A program made the position numbers and the translations under genes. From positions 434,001-498,000 of the forward strand of contig JAXGNN010000003.1 in the NCBI GenBank assembly GCA_040767925.1: a stretch of DNA of 64,000 nt, written 5' to 3'. Below, piece after piece: positions 26,474 through 35,386 of this stretch (within the stretch, counting starts at the first letter, position 1; the number at the start of each line of letters is the position of its first letter). This DNA comes from Phil1 sp040767925. Lineage in GTDB: Bacteria; Bacillota; Clostridia; Christensenellales; CAG-138. A model generated the notes under the pieces. The model ran no database searches, was not told the origin of the DNA, and saw nothing but the letters and a program-made list of their open reading frames with translations.

Positions 26474-27676
26474 ATGGTGAAGGAGAAGGAACTCGTATGC
26501 AGGGGTGAGATCTACCCCGTGGGCGGACCGGGCCGCTTCCTGCTGGGCAGGGCGGAAAAGCTCGCGCCCGCCCTCGCCGGCGAATACGGCGGCAGGATCC
26601 GGTTGATCTGCATCGACCCGCCCTTCGGCACAGGCGAAACCTTCGCGACGAAGCCGGCCGGCGCGAAGGAGAAGCTCGTCATCCCCGTCTATTCGGACAA
26701 CCTCGGCATGGACGCGTACATGGCTCTGATGCGCGCCGTGCTCGCCGCCTGCCGCGAGCTGCTCTCCGACGACGGCTCGATCTATCTGCACATCGATTAC
26801 AGGATGGGCGCCAGGCTGCGCATATTAATGGATGAAATTTTCGGCGAGGAGAACTTCCTCAACGAGATCGTCTGGACGTATAAATCCGGCGGGCGGGCGC
26901 TGCGCCACTATTCGCGCAAGCACGACACCATCCTCTTTTACAGGAAATCGCCCCGCGTCTTTTTCGACATCGCGGCGGTGGGCGTCCCGCGCGGCCCGCA
27001 GAAGCGCAACAACATGAAGCGCACCATCAACGAGGACGGGCGCGTGTGCTTCTCCATCCGTTCCGGCGGCAAAACCTACACCTATTACGAGGACACGCCC
27101 ATCTACCCGAGCGACGTGTGGGACGACATCGAGCACATGCACCAGCGCGACCCGGAGCGCACGGGCTTCGCGACGCAGAAGCCCTCCGCGCTGCTGCGGC
27201 GGATGATACTCGCCTCCTCCCGCGAGGGCGACCTCGTGGCGGACTTCTTCTCCGGCAGCGGCACCATGGCCGCGGTCGCCGCGGCGCTTTCCCGGCGCTA
27301 CCTCGCCGTGGATTCCTCCCCCGCCGCCATGTGCATGCTGCGCCGCCGCCTGCTCGAGGGCCACAGCGAAAGCTCGCTTCTTAAAGACGCGCACGAGATG
27401 CGCATCGAATATGAAACCATGCCGAAGGCGGAAATCGCGCTCGACTGCGGCGTTTCGCGCGCGGACGGGCGCATGGAGCTCACGCTCAACGGCTTTACGG
27501 GCAAATGGGGCCTCGCCTACGCCGCGCTCGGCACGATCGACGAAGACGGCTTCTTCCGCGCCGAAAACTACACGCTCCTCCCCGCCAAGGGCACGCGCCT
27601 CACTGCGCGCGAGGGGGCGGTTTTGCAGGTATGCGATTATGCGGGAGGGATGAAGCTTGTGGCAATTGACAATTGA
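26474..27676 (+). CDS. Orphan DNA methyltransferase, Type III Mod-like (beta class)
   Basis: A 400-residue site-specific amino-methyltransferase. The catalytic motif IV 'CIDPPFGTGETF' (about residue 50) comes before the SAM-binding motif I 'VADFFSGSGTMAAVAAAL' (about 255-272). That order defines the beta class found in Type III Mod and related N6-adenine/N4-cytosine enzymes. 'FLNEIVWTYKSGGR' and 'KHDTILFYRKS' are typical Mod blocks. No restriction subunit is nearby, so it is an orphan, perhaps regulatory or a phage-style antirestriction enzyme. About 100 C-terminal residues past motif I are beta-rich and unfamiliar. The last codons ('AIDN', stop) lie inside an AT-rich tandem repeat. The start has AAGGAG upstream. 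Confidence 0.87.
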   Translation: MVKEKELVCRGEIYPVGGPGRFLLGRAEKLAPALAGEYGGRIRLICIDPPFGTGETFATKPAGAKEKLVIPVYSDNLGMDAYMALMRAVLAACRELLSDDGSIYLHIDYRMGARLRILMDEIFGEENFLNEIVWTYKSGGRALRHYSRKHDTILFYRKSPRVFFDIAAVGVPRGPQKRNNMKRTINEDGRVCFSIRSGGKTYTYYEDTPIYPSDVWDDIEHMHQRDPERTGFATQKPSALLRRMILASSREGDLVADFFSGSGTMAAVAAALSRRYLAVDSSPAAMCMLRRRLLEGHSESSLLKDAHEMRIEYETMPKAEIALDCGVSRADGRMELTLNGFTGKWGLAYAALGTIDEDGFFRAENYTLLPAKGTRLTAREGAVLQVCDYAGGMKLVAIDN

Positions 27677-27703
27677 CAATTGACAATTGATAATTGATAA
27701 TTA
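27663..27703. repeat. AT-rich tandem repeat (7-base units ATTGACA / ATTGATA)
   Basis: Three ATTGACA units followed by two ATTGATA units and a partial copy, with CAATTG palindromes throughout. The array contains the stop codon of the methyltransferase gene. Similar but degenerate AT-rich sequence overlaps the stop codons of deoC (near 29130-29150) and arcA (near 43270-43296). There is no spacer structure as in a CRISPR. Confidence 0.8.
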
Positions 27704-27870
27704 CGTTAATAATAAACGGAATTCGTTTTAAGGAAGCCGCTACTAGATGAACTTAAGCTAAACCAAGAAAGCTTGCGCAGCTATGGAGCGGTGACGCAGG
27801 GATATATAAAACAGAAACTGACTAATTTTATGCATAATAGGGAAACCAGGATAATGCTTATTTCCCGCTA
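27704..27870. other. AT-rich non-coding stretch, no recognised feature
   Basis: Visibly lower G+C than the flanking methyltransferase gene. A weak GGGAAA (27840-27845) and TTTCCC (27861-27866) pair lies just past the stop of the next minus-strand gene. No RNA gene, promoter or mobile-element end could be supported. Confidence 0.4.
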
Positions 27871-28884
27871 TCACCTGTCATCGATAAATGTATCCATAAA
27901 GCTTAGCATCTCCATTAACATACCCGCAAGACGATCATCAATGCTGCTCCAGCTATACGTATAGCCGGGGTAATAATTGCATAACCGATAGTCCTTGCCT
28001 TCAAAGCGAATCGCAGTATACGCCAATGGGCGGGTTCCCGTTTTGTCTGTTTGGACGCAATACTTGCACATATTGCACTTTTTTGTTTGCTCAACAACAA
28101 ATGCTTGTAAGGTCTTGTCCATTACATCAAAAGCTGCCAGATACGGCTTCATTCCGCCGGGTATGCACAGACCAAATGCCGGAGGAGTTTTTACATAATC
28201 ATCGAACTGCGCCGCTATACCCGTATGTTTGATTTTGTATTCAAACCCGCCGCGCGGCGGTTCTTCACTCCACTTTGGATTGACAATTGACAGCGACAAA
28301 TTGCAGTCGCTCGCCGTAGTGTTGTAAATATCAAACCGTTTATAACCTTGGGCGAGCATCCAGCTTTCAAGTTTTCTGAACGCGGCATCTCCAAGCAATC
28401 GAGCGTATATTTCGGAGGTATACGGATAGCTGTCATGAAACAGGCAATGTGAAAAGGTCGAGGTATTCGCGCCGTCCTTCGTTGACATCCACTTCCATGC
28501 GGCAGGAAGCTTTGTTAAGTCATCAACATCAAGCCTTGATAAAACCGTCATCTGTTTCTTGTTTAGCTTTTGCTCTTTACCCTGTCCAAGCAGAAACATA
28601 GATTGCAATAACCGGTCGATTGATTTGGTAAACTTCCTCATGTGCTCAATTAATTCAGGTTTTCCATAACCTTTTTTATAACGATTTGGATAAGCATCAT
28701 CGTCATGCAACGATGTTGTGAAAAGCAAAGGTTCATCAAATGCCAACTGAAACAAGCCTTTGATTAAGCCATAAAATTGTTCTTGTTCCCAAACATTAAC
28801 GGATGCGTTTTCATCGGGTACGAAGGATGGCAACATTTCCATGTAGTTGTGTGCCAGCCTTTGTTCTAAATTTGAAAAGCTCAT
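27871..28884 (-). CDS. Hypothetical protein with C-x2-C-x2-C motif, low G+C
   Basis: A 337-residue protein I do not recognise. No signal peptide or membrane helix is visible. It is soluble and mixed alpha/beta by appearance, with many Tyr, Phe and Trp. A possible metal-binding cluster 'CNMCKYC' lies near residue 270. Codon use is AT-rich, clearly unlike the neighbouring deoC/xdh and methyltransferase genes, and the gene is bracketed by an AT-rich tandem repeat and a long-stem terminator, which points to horizontal gain. The start has GAGGGGG seven bases upstream, so it appears expressible. No promoter was identified with confidence. Confidence 0.7.
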   Translation of the reverse strand: MSFSNLEQRLAHNYMEMLPSFVPDENASVNVWEQEQFYGLIKGLFQLAFDEPLLFTTSLHDDDAYPNRYKKGYGKPELIEHMRKFTKSIDRLLQSMFLLGQGKEQKLNKKQMTVLSRLDVDDLTKLPAAWKWMSTKDGANTSTFSHCLFHDSYPYTSEIYARLLGDAAFRKLESWMLAQGYKRFDIYNTTASDCNLSLSIVNPKWSEEPPRGGFEYKIKHTGIAAQFDDYVKTPPAFGLCIPGGMKPYLAAFDVMDKTLQAFVVEQTKKCNMCKYCVQTDKTGTRPLAYTAIRFEGKDYRLCNYYPGYTYSWSSIDDRLAGMLMEMLSFMDTFIDDR

Positions 28885-29038
28885 CGGATGTCCCCCTCGT
28901 CAATCTTCTCTCAGCCTACTTTCGCCTTTGCAGCCGCAGCATAAAAACGGGAATCGGGGTTTGGTCGTTCCCGACAAGAGGTTTCGCGAAAGTGCGGCTA
29001 CGCTTCCTATGCTTGCTATTCTTTTTTTATAACTATAA

Positions 29039-29079
29039 CAAACACGGATACGGCATGTAAACCGCCGTATCCGTGTTTG
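29039..29079. terminator. Long-stem bidirectional terminator (deoC side)
   Basis: A 16-bp perfect stem (CAAACACGGATACGGC with its complement) and a 9-base loop. Plus strand continues CTTTCTT and minus strand TTATAGTTAT. It lies about 65 bases past the deoC stop and should end the purine-cluster minus-strand transcript. Confidence 0.85.
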
Positions 29080-29145
29080 CTTTCTTATCTCGCCGTTCTT
29101 TAAAGCGGAAGCTCTTTGATAAAGCGCATTGTCAACTATCAGTTG

Positions 29146-29793
29146 TTAACTCCCCCCGACGATCTTAACTCCGTTGCTCGCGCCCAGGCGCGTCGCCCCG
29201 GCGGCGATCATGGCGAGGGCGTCTTCGCGCGTGCGGATGCCGCCCGAGGCTTTTACGCCCATGTCGGGGCCGACGGCTTTTCGCATGAGCGTGACGTCGG
29301 CCGCGGTCGCGCCGCCGATGGAGAAGCCCGTGGAGGTTTTCACAAAGTCCGCGCCCGCGCGCTTGGCGGCAAGGCAGGCTTCAACCTTCTCCTCGTCGGT
29401 CAAAAGGCAGGTTTCGAGAATGACCTTGAGGCGCGCGTCCGGGTGCGCGGCTTCGGCGACGGCGCGGATGTCCCCCTCGACGCGCTTCCAGTCGCCCGCC
29501 TTCGCGTAGCCGATGTTGATGACCATGTCGACCTCGCTCGCGCCCGCCTCGACCGCCCGCGCGGCCTCGTAGGCCTTGGCGGCGCTCAGCATCGCGCCCA
29601 GCGGGAAGCCGACCACGCAGCAGACGGCGACGTCCGTGCCTGCGAGGAGCTCGCTCGCCAGGGGCACGTGGCAGGTGTTGACGCAGACGGACGCGAAGCG
29701 ATATTCCTTCGCCTCCTCGCAGAGCTTTTTGATCTGCTCCGGCGTCGCGTCGGCCTTGAGCAGCGTGTGGTCGATATAGCGGTTGAGCTCCAT
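29146..29793 (-). CDS. deoC: Deoxyribose-phosphate aldolase
   Basis: A 215-residue class I aldolase splitting 2-deoxyribose 5-phosphate into acetaldehyde and glyceraldehyde 3-phosphate. The Schiff-base lysine is Lys152 in 'ADFVKTSTGF', and 'YIDHTLLKADAT', 'VVGFPLGAM' and 'VKASGGIRT' are family blocks. It lies 37 bases after the molybdenum hydroxylase gene on the same strand, so it is probably the last gene of the purine operon. That makes sense, because cleavage of deoxynucleosides yields both the purine base (to Xdh) and deoxyribose phosphate (to DeoC). The final codons lead into AT-rich repeat-like sequence. Confidence 0.95.
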   Translation of the reverse strand: MELNRYIDHTLLKADATPEQIKKLCEEAKEYRFASVCVNTCHVPLASELLAGTDVAVCCVVGFPLGAMLSAAKAYEAARAVEAGASEVDMVINIGYAKAGDWKRVEGDIRAVAEAAHPDARLKVILETCLLTDEEKVEACLAAKRAGADFVKTSTGFSIGGATAADVTLMRKAVGPDMGVKASGGIRTREDALAMIAAGATRLGASNGVKIVGGS

Positions 29794-29830
29794 ATGTCCC
29801 TCCTTGAAGGTGTGAAGGTTCCTGCGAAGG

Positions 29831-32386
29831 TTATTTGGAATACGGCGTGCCCTCGAGCGGCAGCGCCGTGCGCTCGCGTCCGTCGAAGCGGTAGTACGCC
29901 TCGGCGATGGCGGGCGCCGTGGGGATCGAGGTGATCTCGCCGATGCCGATCGCGCCCAGCGCCTGATAGATGCCCGGCTTCTCGATGACGATGGGGACGA
30001 CGCCCGGCGCGTTGTCCGCGCGGAAGAGCCCCAGCGTGCCGAACTTCGCGGTCGGTCTGCAGTTCTCGTCGATCGGAAATTTCTCGGTGAGCGCGAAGCC
30101 GCAGCTCATGACGACGCCGCCCTCGATCTGCCCCTCGAGCGAGAGCGGGTTGATCGCGCGCCCCACCTCGTGCGCGGCGACGATGCGCTCGAGTTTCCCC
30201 GCCTCGTCGAGTATGGCGACGTGCGTGGCGTACCCGTAGGCCACGTGGCTTACGGGGTTGGTCTTGTCCGTGCCAGGCGGATCGGTTTTGGCGAGGTACT
30301 CGCCGTAGTATTCGCGGCCCTCGAGCTCGCGAAGCGTGTGCCTTTCATAGTCCTCACGCAGCTTCGCGCAGGCGCGCATGGCCGCCTCGCCCGTGACGAG
30401 CGTCTGCCGCGAGCCGGAGGTCGTGCCGGAGTCCGGCGCGTTGAAGGTGGTCGCCGGGGCGTAGGCGATGTCCTCGCGCGGGATGCCCGTCGCCTGGTGG
30501 ACGTACTGCACGAGCACGGTGCCGAGGCCCTGCCCGATGCAGGAAGCGCCCGCGTGGATGTGCACCCTGCCGCCCTCGACGACGAGGCGCACGCGCCCCG
30601 TGTCGGGCAGGCCCACGCCAACGCCCGTGTTCTTCATCGCGCAGGCGATGCCCGCGTACTTCGCGCTCTCATAGGCGTCCTTCACGGCGAGGAGGGTTTC
30701 GACAAGGCCCGTCGACGCGTCCGTGATCTGGCCGTTGGGCAGTTCCTGGCCGGGCCGTATGGCGTTGCGGAAGCGGATTTCCCAGGGGCTGATGTCGAGC
30801 GCGTGGGCGATATGGTTGAGCATATTCTCCATCGCAAAGCAGCTCTGCGTCACGCCGAAGCCGCGGAACGCGCCCGTCGGCGGGTTGTTCGTATACCACG
30901 CGTAGCCTTCGATGTCGAAGTTCTGGAAGTTGTAGGGCCCGCCCGCGTGGGTGCACGCGCGCTCGAGCACGGGGCCGCCGAGGCTCGCGTACGCGCCGTT
31001 ATCCGCGTGGATGCGCGCCCGCACGCCCTGTATGACGCCCCGCTCGTCCACGCCCACCGTGAACTCCATCTCCATCGGGTGGCGCTTGGGATGGATGAGT
31101 ATGCTCTCCTGCCGCGTGAACTTCACCTTTACGGGCCGCTTTGTCCGGTAGGCGATCAGCGCCGCGTGGTGCTGGACGGAAACGTCCTCCTTGCCGCCGA
31201 AGCCGCCGCCCACGAGCTTGTTCTCGACCTTGACCTTCTCGAGGGGGAGGCCGAGCATGGGCGCGATTTCGTGCTGCGTGTCATAGACGCTCTGGTCGCT
31301 CGAGTAGACGAGCACGCCGTCCCCGTCCGGCAGGGCGACGGCGCATTCCGGCTCGAGGAACGCGTGCTCGGTAAAGGGCGTTTCGTAGAAGCCGTGGAAC
31401 ACGCGCGCGCTTTTTGCGAGCGCCGCGTCCGTATCGCCGCGCTTGACCTGCCGCTTGGCGAGCAGATTGCTCTTCTCGTTCTCGTGCACGAGGGGGGCGT
31501 TCTCCGCCATGGCCTCCTTCGGAGAGCGGATGGGGGCGAGCGGCTCGTATTCCACCTCGACGAGGGCTTTCGCCTCCTCGAGGATTTCCGGCGTTTCGGC
31601 CGCGACGAGCGCGATCGCGTCCCCGAGGTAATGCGTGAGATGCCCCACGGGGATGAGCGTGTCCCAGTCCTTTTTGAGGTGGCCGACCTTCACGTCGCGC
31701 GGGATATCCGCGGCGGTAAAGACCGCGACCACGCCGGGCAGCGCTTTCGCCTTCTCGGTATGGATCGCGAGCACGCGCGCGCGGGCGTATTTGGCGCGCA
31801 CGGCGCTGCCGTGGAGCATGCCGGGGAGGTAGAGGTCGTCCGTGAATTCGCCGTAGCCCAGCACCTTCTCGCGCACGTCGAGGCGCGGCGCGCGCGCGCC
31901 GACAGTCCAGTTCTCCTCGGCGGGCGGTATGGTCCCCTCGCGCAGATATTTCCCGGCGCGAAGGACGGCGTCCACGATCTTCACATAGCCCGTGCAGCGG
32001 CAGATGTTGCTGCGAAGGGCCTTCTTGACCGCCTCCTCGGAAGGGTCGGGGTCGGCGTCGAGCAGCGCCTTCGCGCTCATCACCATGCCCGGCGTGCAGA
32101 AGCCGCACTGCACCGCGCCCGCCTCGCCGAAGGCGCGCACGTAGACTTCCTTCTCGAAGTCGGAAAGCCCTTCGACGGTGAGGACGTTCTTCCCCGCGAG
32201 TTTATCCGTCTGCTGCACGCAGGCTTTAACGGCCTTCCCGTCGACGATGATCGTGCAGGTGCCGCACGCGCCCTCGGAGCAGCCGTCCTTGACGGAGAGG
32301 AGGCGCAGCTCGTCTCGCAGATAGCGCAGCAGCTTTTGATTTTTATCGACCGTTACGGTCTTTCCGTTCACCGTGAATGTGGCCAT
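29831..32386 (-). CDS. xdh: Selenium-dependent xanthine dehydrogenase-type molybdenum hydroxylase (fused FeS and Mo domains)
   Basis: An 851-residue fusion. Residues 1-155 carry two [2Fe-2S] sets: a plant-type cluster with Cys36, Cys41, Cys44 and Cys56, then 'CGFCTPGM' and 'CRCTGY'. Residues about 170-851 form the molybdopterin hydroxylase domains ('GGGFGGKEDVSVQH', 'GAFRGFGVTQ', and the Glu motif 'AIGIGEITSIPTAPAIAEA'). The layout and length match the Se-dependent XDH family whose selenium is a labile cofactor, not selenocysteine; no in-frame UGA is present. Such enzymes hydroxylate hypoxanthine/xanthine or reductively process urate in gut anaerobes. The FAD subunit is absent from this window, so electrons may pass to YgfK next door. 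Confidence 0.93.
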   Translation of the reverse strand: MATFTVNGKTVTVDKNQKLLRYLRDELRLLSVKDGCSEGACGTCTIIVDGKAVKACVQQTDKLAGKNVLTVEGLSDFEKEVYVRAFGEAGAVQCGFCTPGMVMSAKALLDADPDPSEEAVKKALRSNICRCTGYVKIVDAVLRAGKYLREGTIPPAEENWTVGARAPRLDVREKVLGYGEFTDDLYLPGMLHGSAVRAKYARARVLAIHTEKAKALPGVVAVFTAADIPRDVKVGHLKKDWDTLIPVGHLTHYLGDAIALVAAETPEILEEAKALVEVEYEPLAPIRSPKEAMAENAPLVHENEKSNLLAKRQVKRGDTDAALAKSARVFHGFYETPFTEHAFLEPECAVALPDGDGVLVYSSDQSVYDTQHEIAPMLGLPLEKVKVENKLVGGGFGGKEDVSVQHHAALIAYRTKRPVKVKFTRQESILIHPKRHPMEMEFTVGVDERGVIQGVRARIHADNGAYASLGGPVLERACTHAGGPYNFQNFDIEGYAWYTNNPPTGAFRGFGVTQSCFAMENMLNHIAHALDISPWEIRFRNAIRPGQELPNGQITDASTGLVETLLAVKDAYESAKYAGIACAMKNTGVGVGLPDTGRVRLVVEGGRVHIHAGASCIGQGLGTVLVQYVHQATGIPREDIAYAPATTFNAPDSGTTSGSRQTLVTGEAAMRACAKLREDYERHTLRELEGREYYGEYLAKTDPPGTDKTNPVSHVAYGYATHVAILDEAGKLERIVAAHEVGRAINPLSLEGQIEGGVVMSCGFALTEKFPIDENCRPTAKFGTLGLFRADNAPGVVPIVIEKPGIYQALGAIGIGEITSIPTAPAIAEAYYRFDGRERTALPLEGTPYSK

Positions 32387-32405
32387 CGGTTATCCTCCGG
32401 AGCAC

Positions 32406-35366
32406 TCAAAGTATATACGCGTAGTCGTTCACTACAGTCATAATAAAGCATTCTATGGCAGGGTCAAGCTCATTCTGCTTCGAAAGGTCGTAATTTCTAG
32501 TTTCGCCGTTCAGCCGCACGCGCACGAAGGACGGGTTCTGCGGATCTATGAGGCGGAAGCCCTCGTTCTCGCTGTCTTCCATATCCTCCGCCGCGGAGAA
32601 ATAGGTGAACTTCTCGATGTACGGCCTGCTCTCGTAAGGGCAGAAGGCGGCGCAGTTGCCGCACTCGTTGCACAGCCTGTCGATGTGGAGGATCTGCCGC
32701 ATCGCGCAGCCGGGCACGACGAGCGCCGCGTTCGCGCGGTTCGGGCAGACGGAAACGCAGTTTTCGCACACGGTCGAGCAGCCGAGGCAGCGCGCGGCCT
32801 CCTTCCCGCAGGGCTCGCAGAGGACGCTCTTCCGGCGGAGCGTTTCGCCATAGTCCCGCCGGGTTTCGACCGGCATGTCGAACGAGCGGGCGCCCGCGAT
32901 GACCGCGTCCGCGAATTTGCGCGCGTCCGCGATGGCCTCGACCACCGTCGACGGGCCGCGCAGCGCGTCGCCCGCGACGTAGACGCCGTCGCCGCAGTCG
33001 AACTTCGCCCTGCCGCGCGCGTCGAGCGCGACGCCGTAGCGCGCGAATGCCGCCCCGTCCGGCTTCTCGCCGACCGCGGCGATCACGGTATCCGCGTCGA
33101 TCTCTACCAATTCGTCGGTTTCGACGGGCGAGCGCCTGCCGCTCGCGTCCGGCGCGCCGAGCTTCATCCGGCGGCAGACGAGCTTGCTCCTCTCCTGGCG
33201 GACGGGGGAAAGCAGCTCCGCGAACTCCACGCCGTCCTCGAGGGCGAGCTTCAGCTCCTCTTCCTCGGCGGGCATATATTTCTTCGTGCGGCGATAGACG
33301 ATGGAAACCTTCCCAACGCCCATGCGCTTGGCCTGCCGCGCGGCGTCCATCGCCGTGTTGCCTCCGCCCACGACGGCGAGCGCGCTCCCGAGCTTCTGCG
33401 AATCCGGGGCGGCCTTCGCCGATCTCAAGAAGTCGATGGCGTTGACGACGTTGCCCTCAATGTTAAGTTCGCCATTCTTCTCCGCGCCGAAGGCGAGGAG
33501 GATATAGTCGAAGCCCTCCGCTTTCAGCTCCTCGAGGGAGGGCGCTTCCTTGCCGGTCACGAAGGCCGCGCCCATGCGCTCCGCGAGCGCCGCGTCGCGC
33601 GCGATCGCCTCATTCGATATGCGGAAGGAGGGGATGACGTTTCTCACGAGGCCGCCGACTTCTTGTTCGCGCTCGAACACCGTCGCGGGGTAGCCTTCCC
33701 GCGCGAGGAAGTACGCCGCGGCGATGCCCGCGGGGCCGCCGCCGACGATGGCCGTGCGCGGGCCTTCTTTCAATTCCGCGGGGACGACGGCCTCCATCAG
33801 CGCGTCGTAGCCTTTCTCTGCCGCCTCGAGCTTGAGGTCGCGGATGTGCACGCTCTCCTCATAGAAGTTGCGCGTGCACTTGTCCATGCAGCGGTGCGCG
33901 CAGATGGTGCCGGTGATGAAGGGCAGCGCGTTCTTTTCGACGATGACGCGCAGCGCGTCCTCGAAAAGGCCCTTGCCGCACAGCTCGATGTATTCCGGCA
34001 CATCCTGGCGGATGGGGCAGCCGTGCGCGCAGGGCGCGGCGAAGCAGTCGATTAGGGGCACCTTCTCCTCGAACTTGCGCGAGGGCAGGGGCTTGATGGG
34101 CTTTAGGTGGTGCTTGTCGTAGACAGCTTCCTTCGAGAGCCTTTCGACCGCGTCCGCGTCCACACCCACGAAGGGCTTGTATTCCAGGCCCTCGCAGAGC
34201 CGCGCGAGCTGCGCGAACCTTCCGTAGCCGCCCGGCTTCAAGATGGTCGTCGCCACGGTGACGGGCCAGATACCGGCCTCAAAGAGCTTTTTGAAGTTGA
34301 AATAATCCGCGCCGCCGGAGAAGGAGAGGCGAAGCTTTCCTTTAAATTCCCGCGCGAATCGCGCCGCCATCTCGATGGTGAGGGGGTAGAGCGCGCGGCC
34401 GGACATGTACATTTCCTCGCTGGGCAGTTCCTTCGCCCTCACGTCCACGGGGAATGTGTTGGAGAGTTTCAGGCCGAATTCGAGGCCGAGGTCCTCCGCG
34501 AGGGCGAGGAGCCTTCGGAACATGGGGACCGCGTCCGCGTACTGCAGATCCTCGCGGAAATGGTGGTCGTCGAAGGCGACGTAGTCGTAGCCCATGGCGT
34601 CGAGGCGCTCCCTCGCGAACGCGTAGCCTAAAATCGTCGGGTTGCACTTGACGAACGCGTTGAGCCGCTTTTCCCGTATGAGATACGTCGCGATGGCCTC
34701 GATCTCCTGCGGCGGGCAGCCGTGCAGCGTGGAGATGGTCACGCCGGAACAGATGCGGGGCGAGATGGCGTCGATATCATCCGCGTCCTCGGGGAAGAGC
34801 TCCTTCGCCGTCGCGACGCATTCCCGCCACACGGGCGTGTCGGACGCGTCCTTCATGCCCTCGATGAAGCGGTCGAGCTTTTCGGTTTTGATGCCCGCGA
34901 GGTCGTAGCCCACGCTCATGTTGAACAGGAAGCCCTCGGGGTCGCCGAGGTTCCACTTGCGGCTGATGAGCTTGAGGGCGACCCACGCCTTGACGTATTC
35001 GTCGAACGCCTGCGGCACGGTCAGTTCCGTCGACCATTCGCAGTTGTAGCCCTCGTCCGAGGCGAGTATGCAGGGCCGCGCGATGCACGCGGCGAGCTCC
35101 GCGCCGTCCATCTTCTGCACGGTCTTCAACTCAAAGAAGCGCGCGCCCGCGACGTAGCTCGCGATGATGTTTTCCGCAAGCTGCGTGTTGGGCCCCGCGG
35201 CGGGACCGAAGGGCGTTTCGATCCGCCCGTCGAAGAGGGGCAGCGCCCTGTTATCCTTCTTATGATACAGCTCGCTCACGAAGAAGGCGGAGCCGTGCTT
35301 CTCATGCTCCGCGAGGAGCCACTCCATAAGCTGCCGGAAGGGCAGCGGGGACATGCGTTCGCTCAT
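32406..35366 (-). CDS. ygfK: YgfK-type flavo-iron-sulfur reductase (putative selenate reductase subunit)
   Basis: A 986-residue multidomain redox protein. It has an N-terminal dihydroorotate-dehydrogenase-like TIM barrel (about 1-420), a cysteine-rich GltD-type domain ('CAAPCAHGCPIRQDVPEYIE', 'CAHRCMDKC', about 440-500), FAD and NAD(P) folds ('AIVGGGPAGIAAAYFLAREG', 'LAVVGGGNTAMDAARQAKRM'), and C-terminal ferredoxin-type cysteines ('CLGCSTVCENCVSVCPNRAN', 'CNECGNCAAFCPYES'). It is named for a supposed selenate reductase, but in gut bacteria the gene belongs to the anaerobic purine/urate cluster, where it is thought to reduce a purine-ring intermediate. It sits 19 bases before xdh and 20 after ssnA in one operon. 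Confidence 0.93.
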   Translation of the reverse strand: MSERMSPLPFRQLMEWLLAEHEKHGSAFFVSELYHKKDNRALPLFDGRIETPFGPAAGPNTQLAENIIASYVAGARFFELKTVQKMDGAELAACIARPCILASDEGYNCEWSTELTVPQAFDEYVKAWVALKLISRKWNLGDPEGFLFNMSVGYDLAGIKTEKLDRFIEGMKDASDTPVWRECVATAKELFPEDADDIDAISPRICSGVTISTLHGCPPQEIEAIATYLIREKRLNAFVKCNPTILGYAFARERLDAMGYDYVAFDDHHFREDLQYADAVPMFRRLLALAEDLGLEFGLKLSNTFPVDVRAKELPSEEMYMSGRALYPLTIEMAARFAREFKGKLRLSFSGGADYFNFKKLFEAGIWPVTVATTILKPGGYGRFAQLARLCEGLEYKPFVGVDADAVERLSKEAVYDKHHLKPIKPLPSRKFEEKVPLIDCFAAPCAHGCPIRQDVPEYIELCGKGLFEDALRVIVEKNALPFITGTICAHRCMDKCTRNFYEESVHIRDLKLEAAEKGYDALMEAVVPAELKEGPRTAIVGGGPAGIAAAYFLAREGYPATVFEREQEVGGLVRNVIPSFRISNEAIARDAALAERMGAAFVTGKEAPSLEELKAEGFDYILLAFGAEKNGELNIEGNVVNAIDFLRSAKAAPDSQKLGSALAVVGGGNTAMDAARQAKRMGVGKVSIVYRRTKKYMPAEEEELKLALEDGVEFAELLSPVRQERSKLVCRRMKLGAPDASGRRSPVETDELVEIDADTVIAAVGEKPDGAAFARYGVALDARGRAKFDCGDGVYVAGDALRGPSTVVEAIADARKFADAVIAGARSFDMPVETRRDYGETLRRKSVLCEPCGKEAARCLGCSTVCENCVSVCPNRANAALVVPGCAMRQILHIDRLCNECGNCAAFCPYESRPYIEKFTYFSAAEDMEDSENEGFRLIDPQNPSFVRVRLNGETRNYDLSKQNELDPAIECFIMTVVNDYAYIL

Positions 35367-35386
35367 TTTCTCCTTCTCCTCCCTCT

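Noticed and set aside
27663..27703. Tandem repeat as a CRISPR array
   Set aside because: Units are 7 bases long, directly adjacent, with no spacers and no cas genes.
29831..32386. Selenocysteine in the Se-dependent hydroxylase
   Set aside because: No in-frame UGA occurs in the gene; this family uses a labile selenium cofactor rather than selenocysteine.
30170..32443. 757-codon open frame antisense to the molybdenum hydroxylase
   Set aside because: Low-complexity Arg/Ala/Val text with no motifs; the minus strand encodes a complete Xdh with all cysteine and Mo-site motifs.
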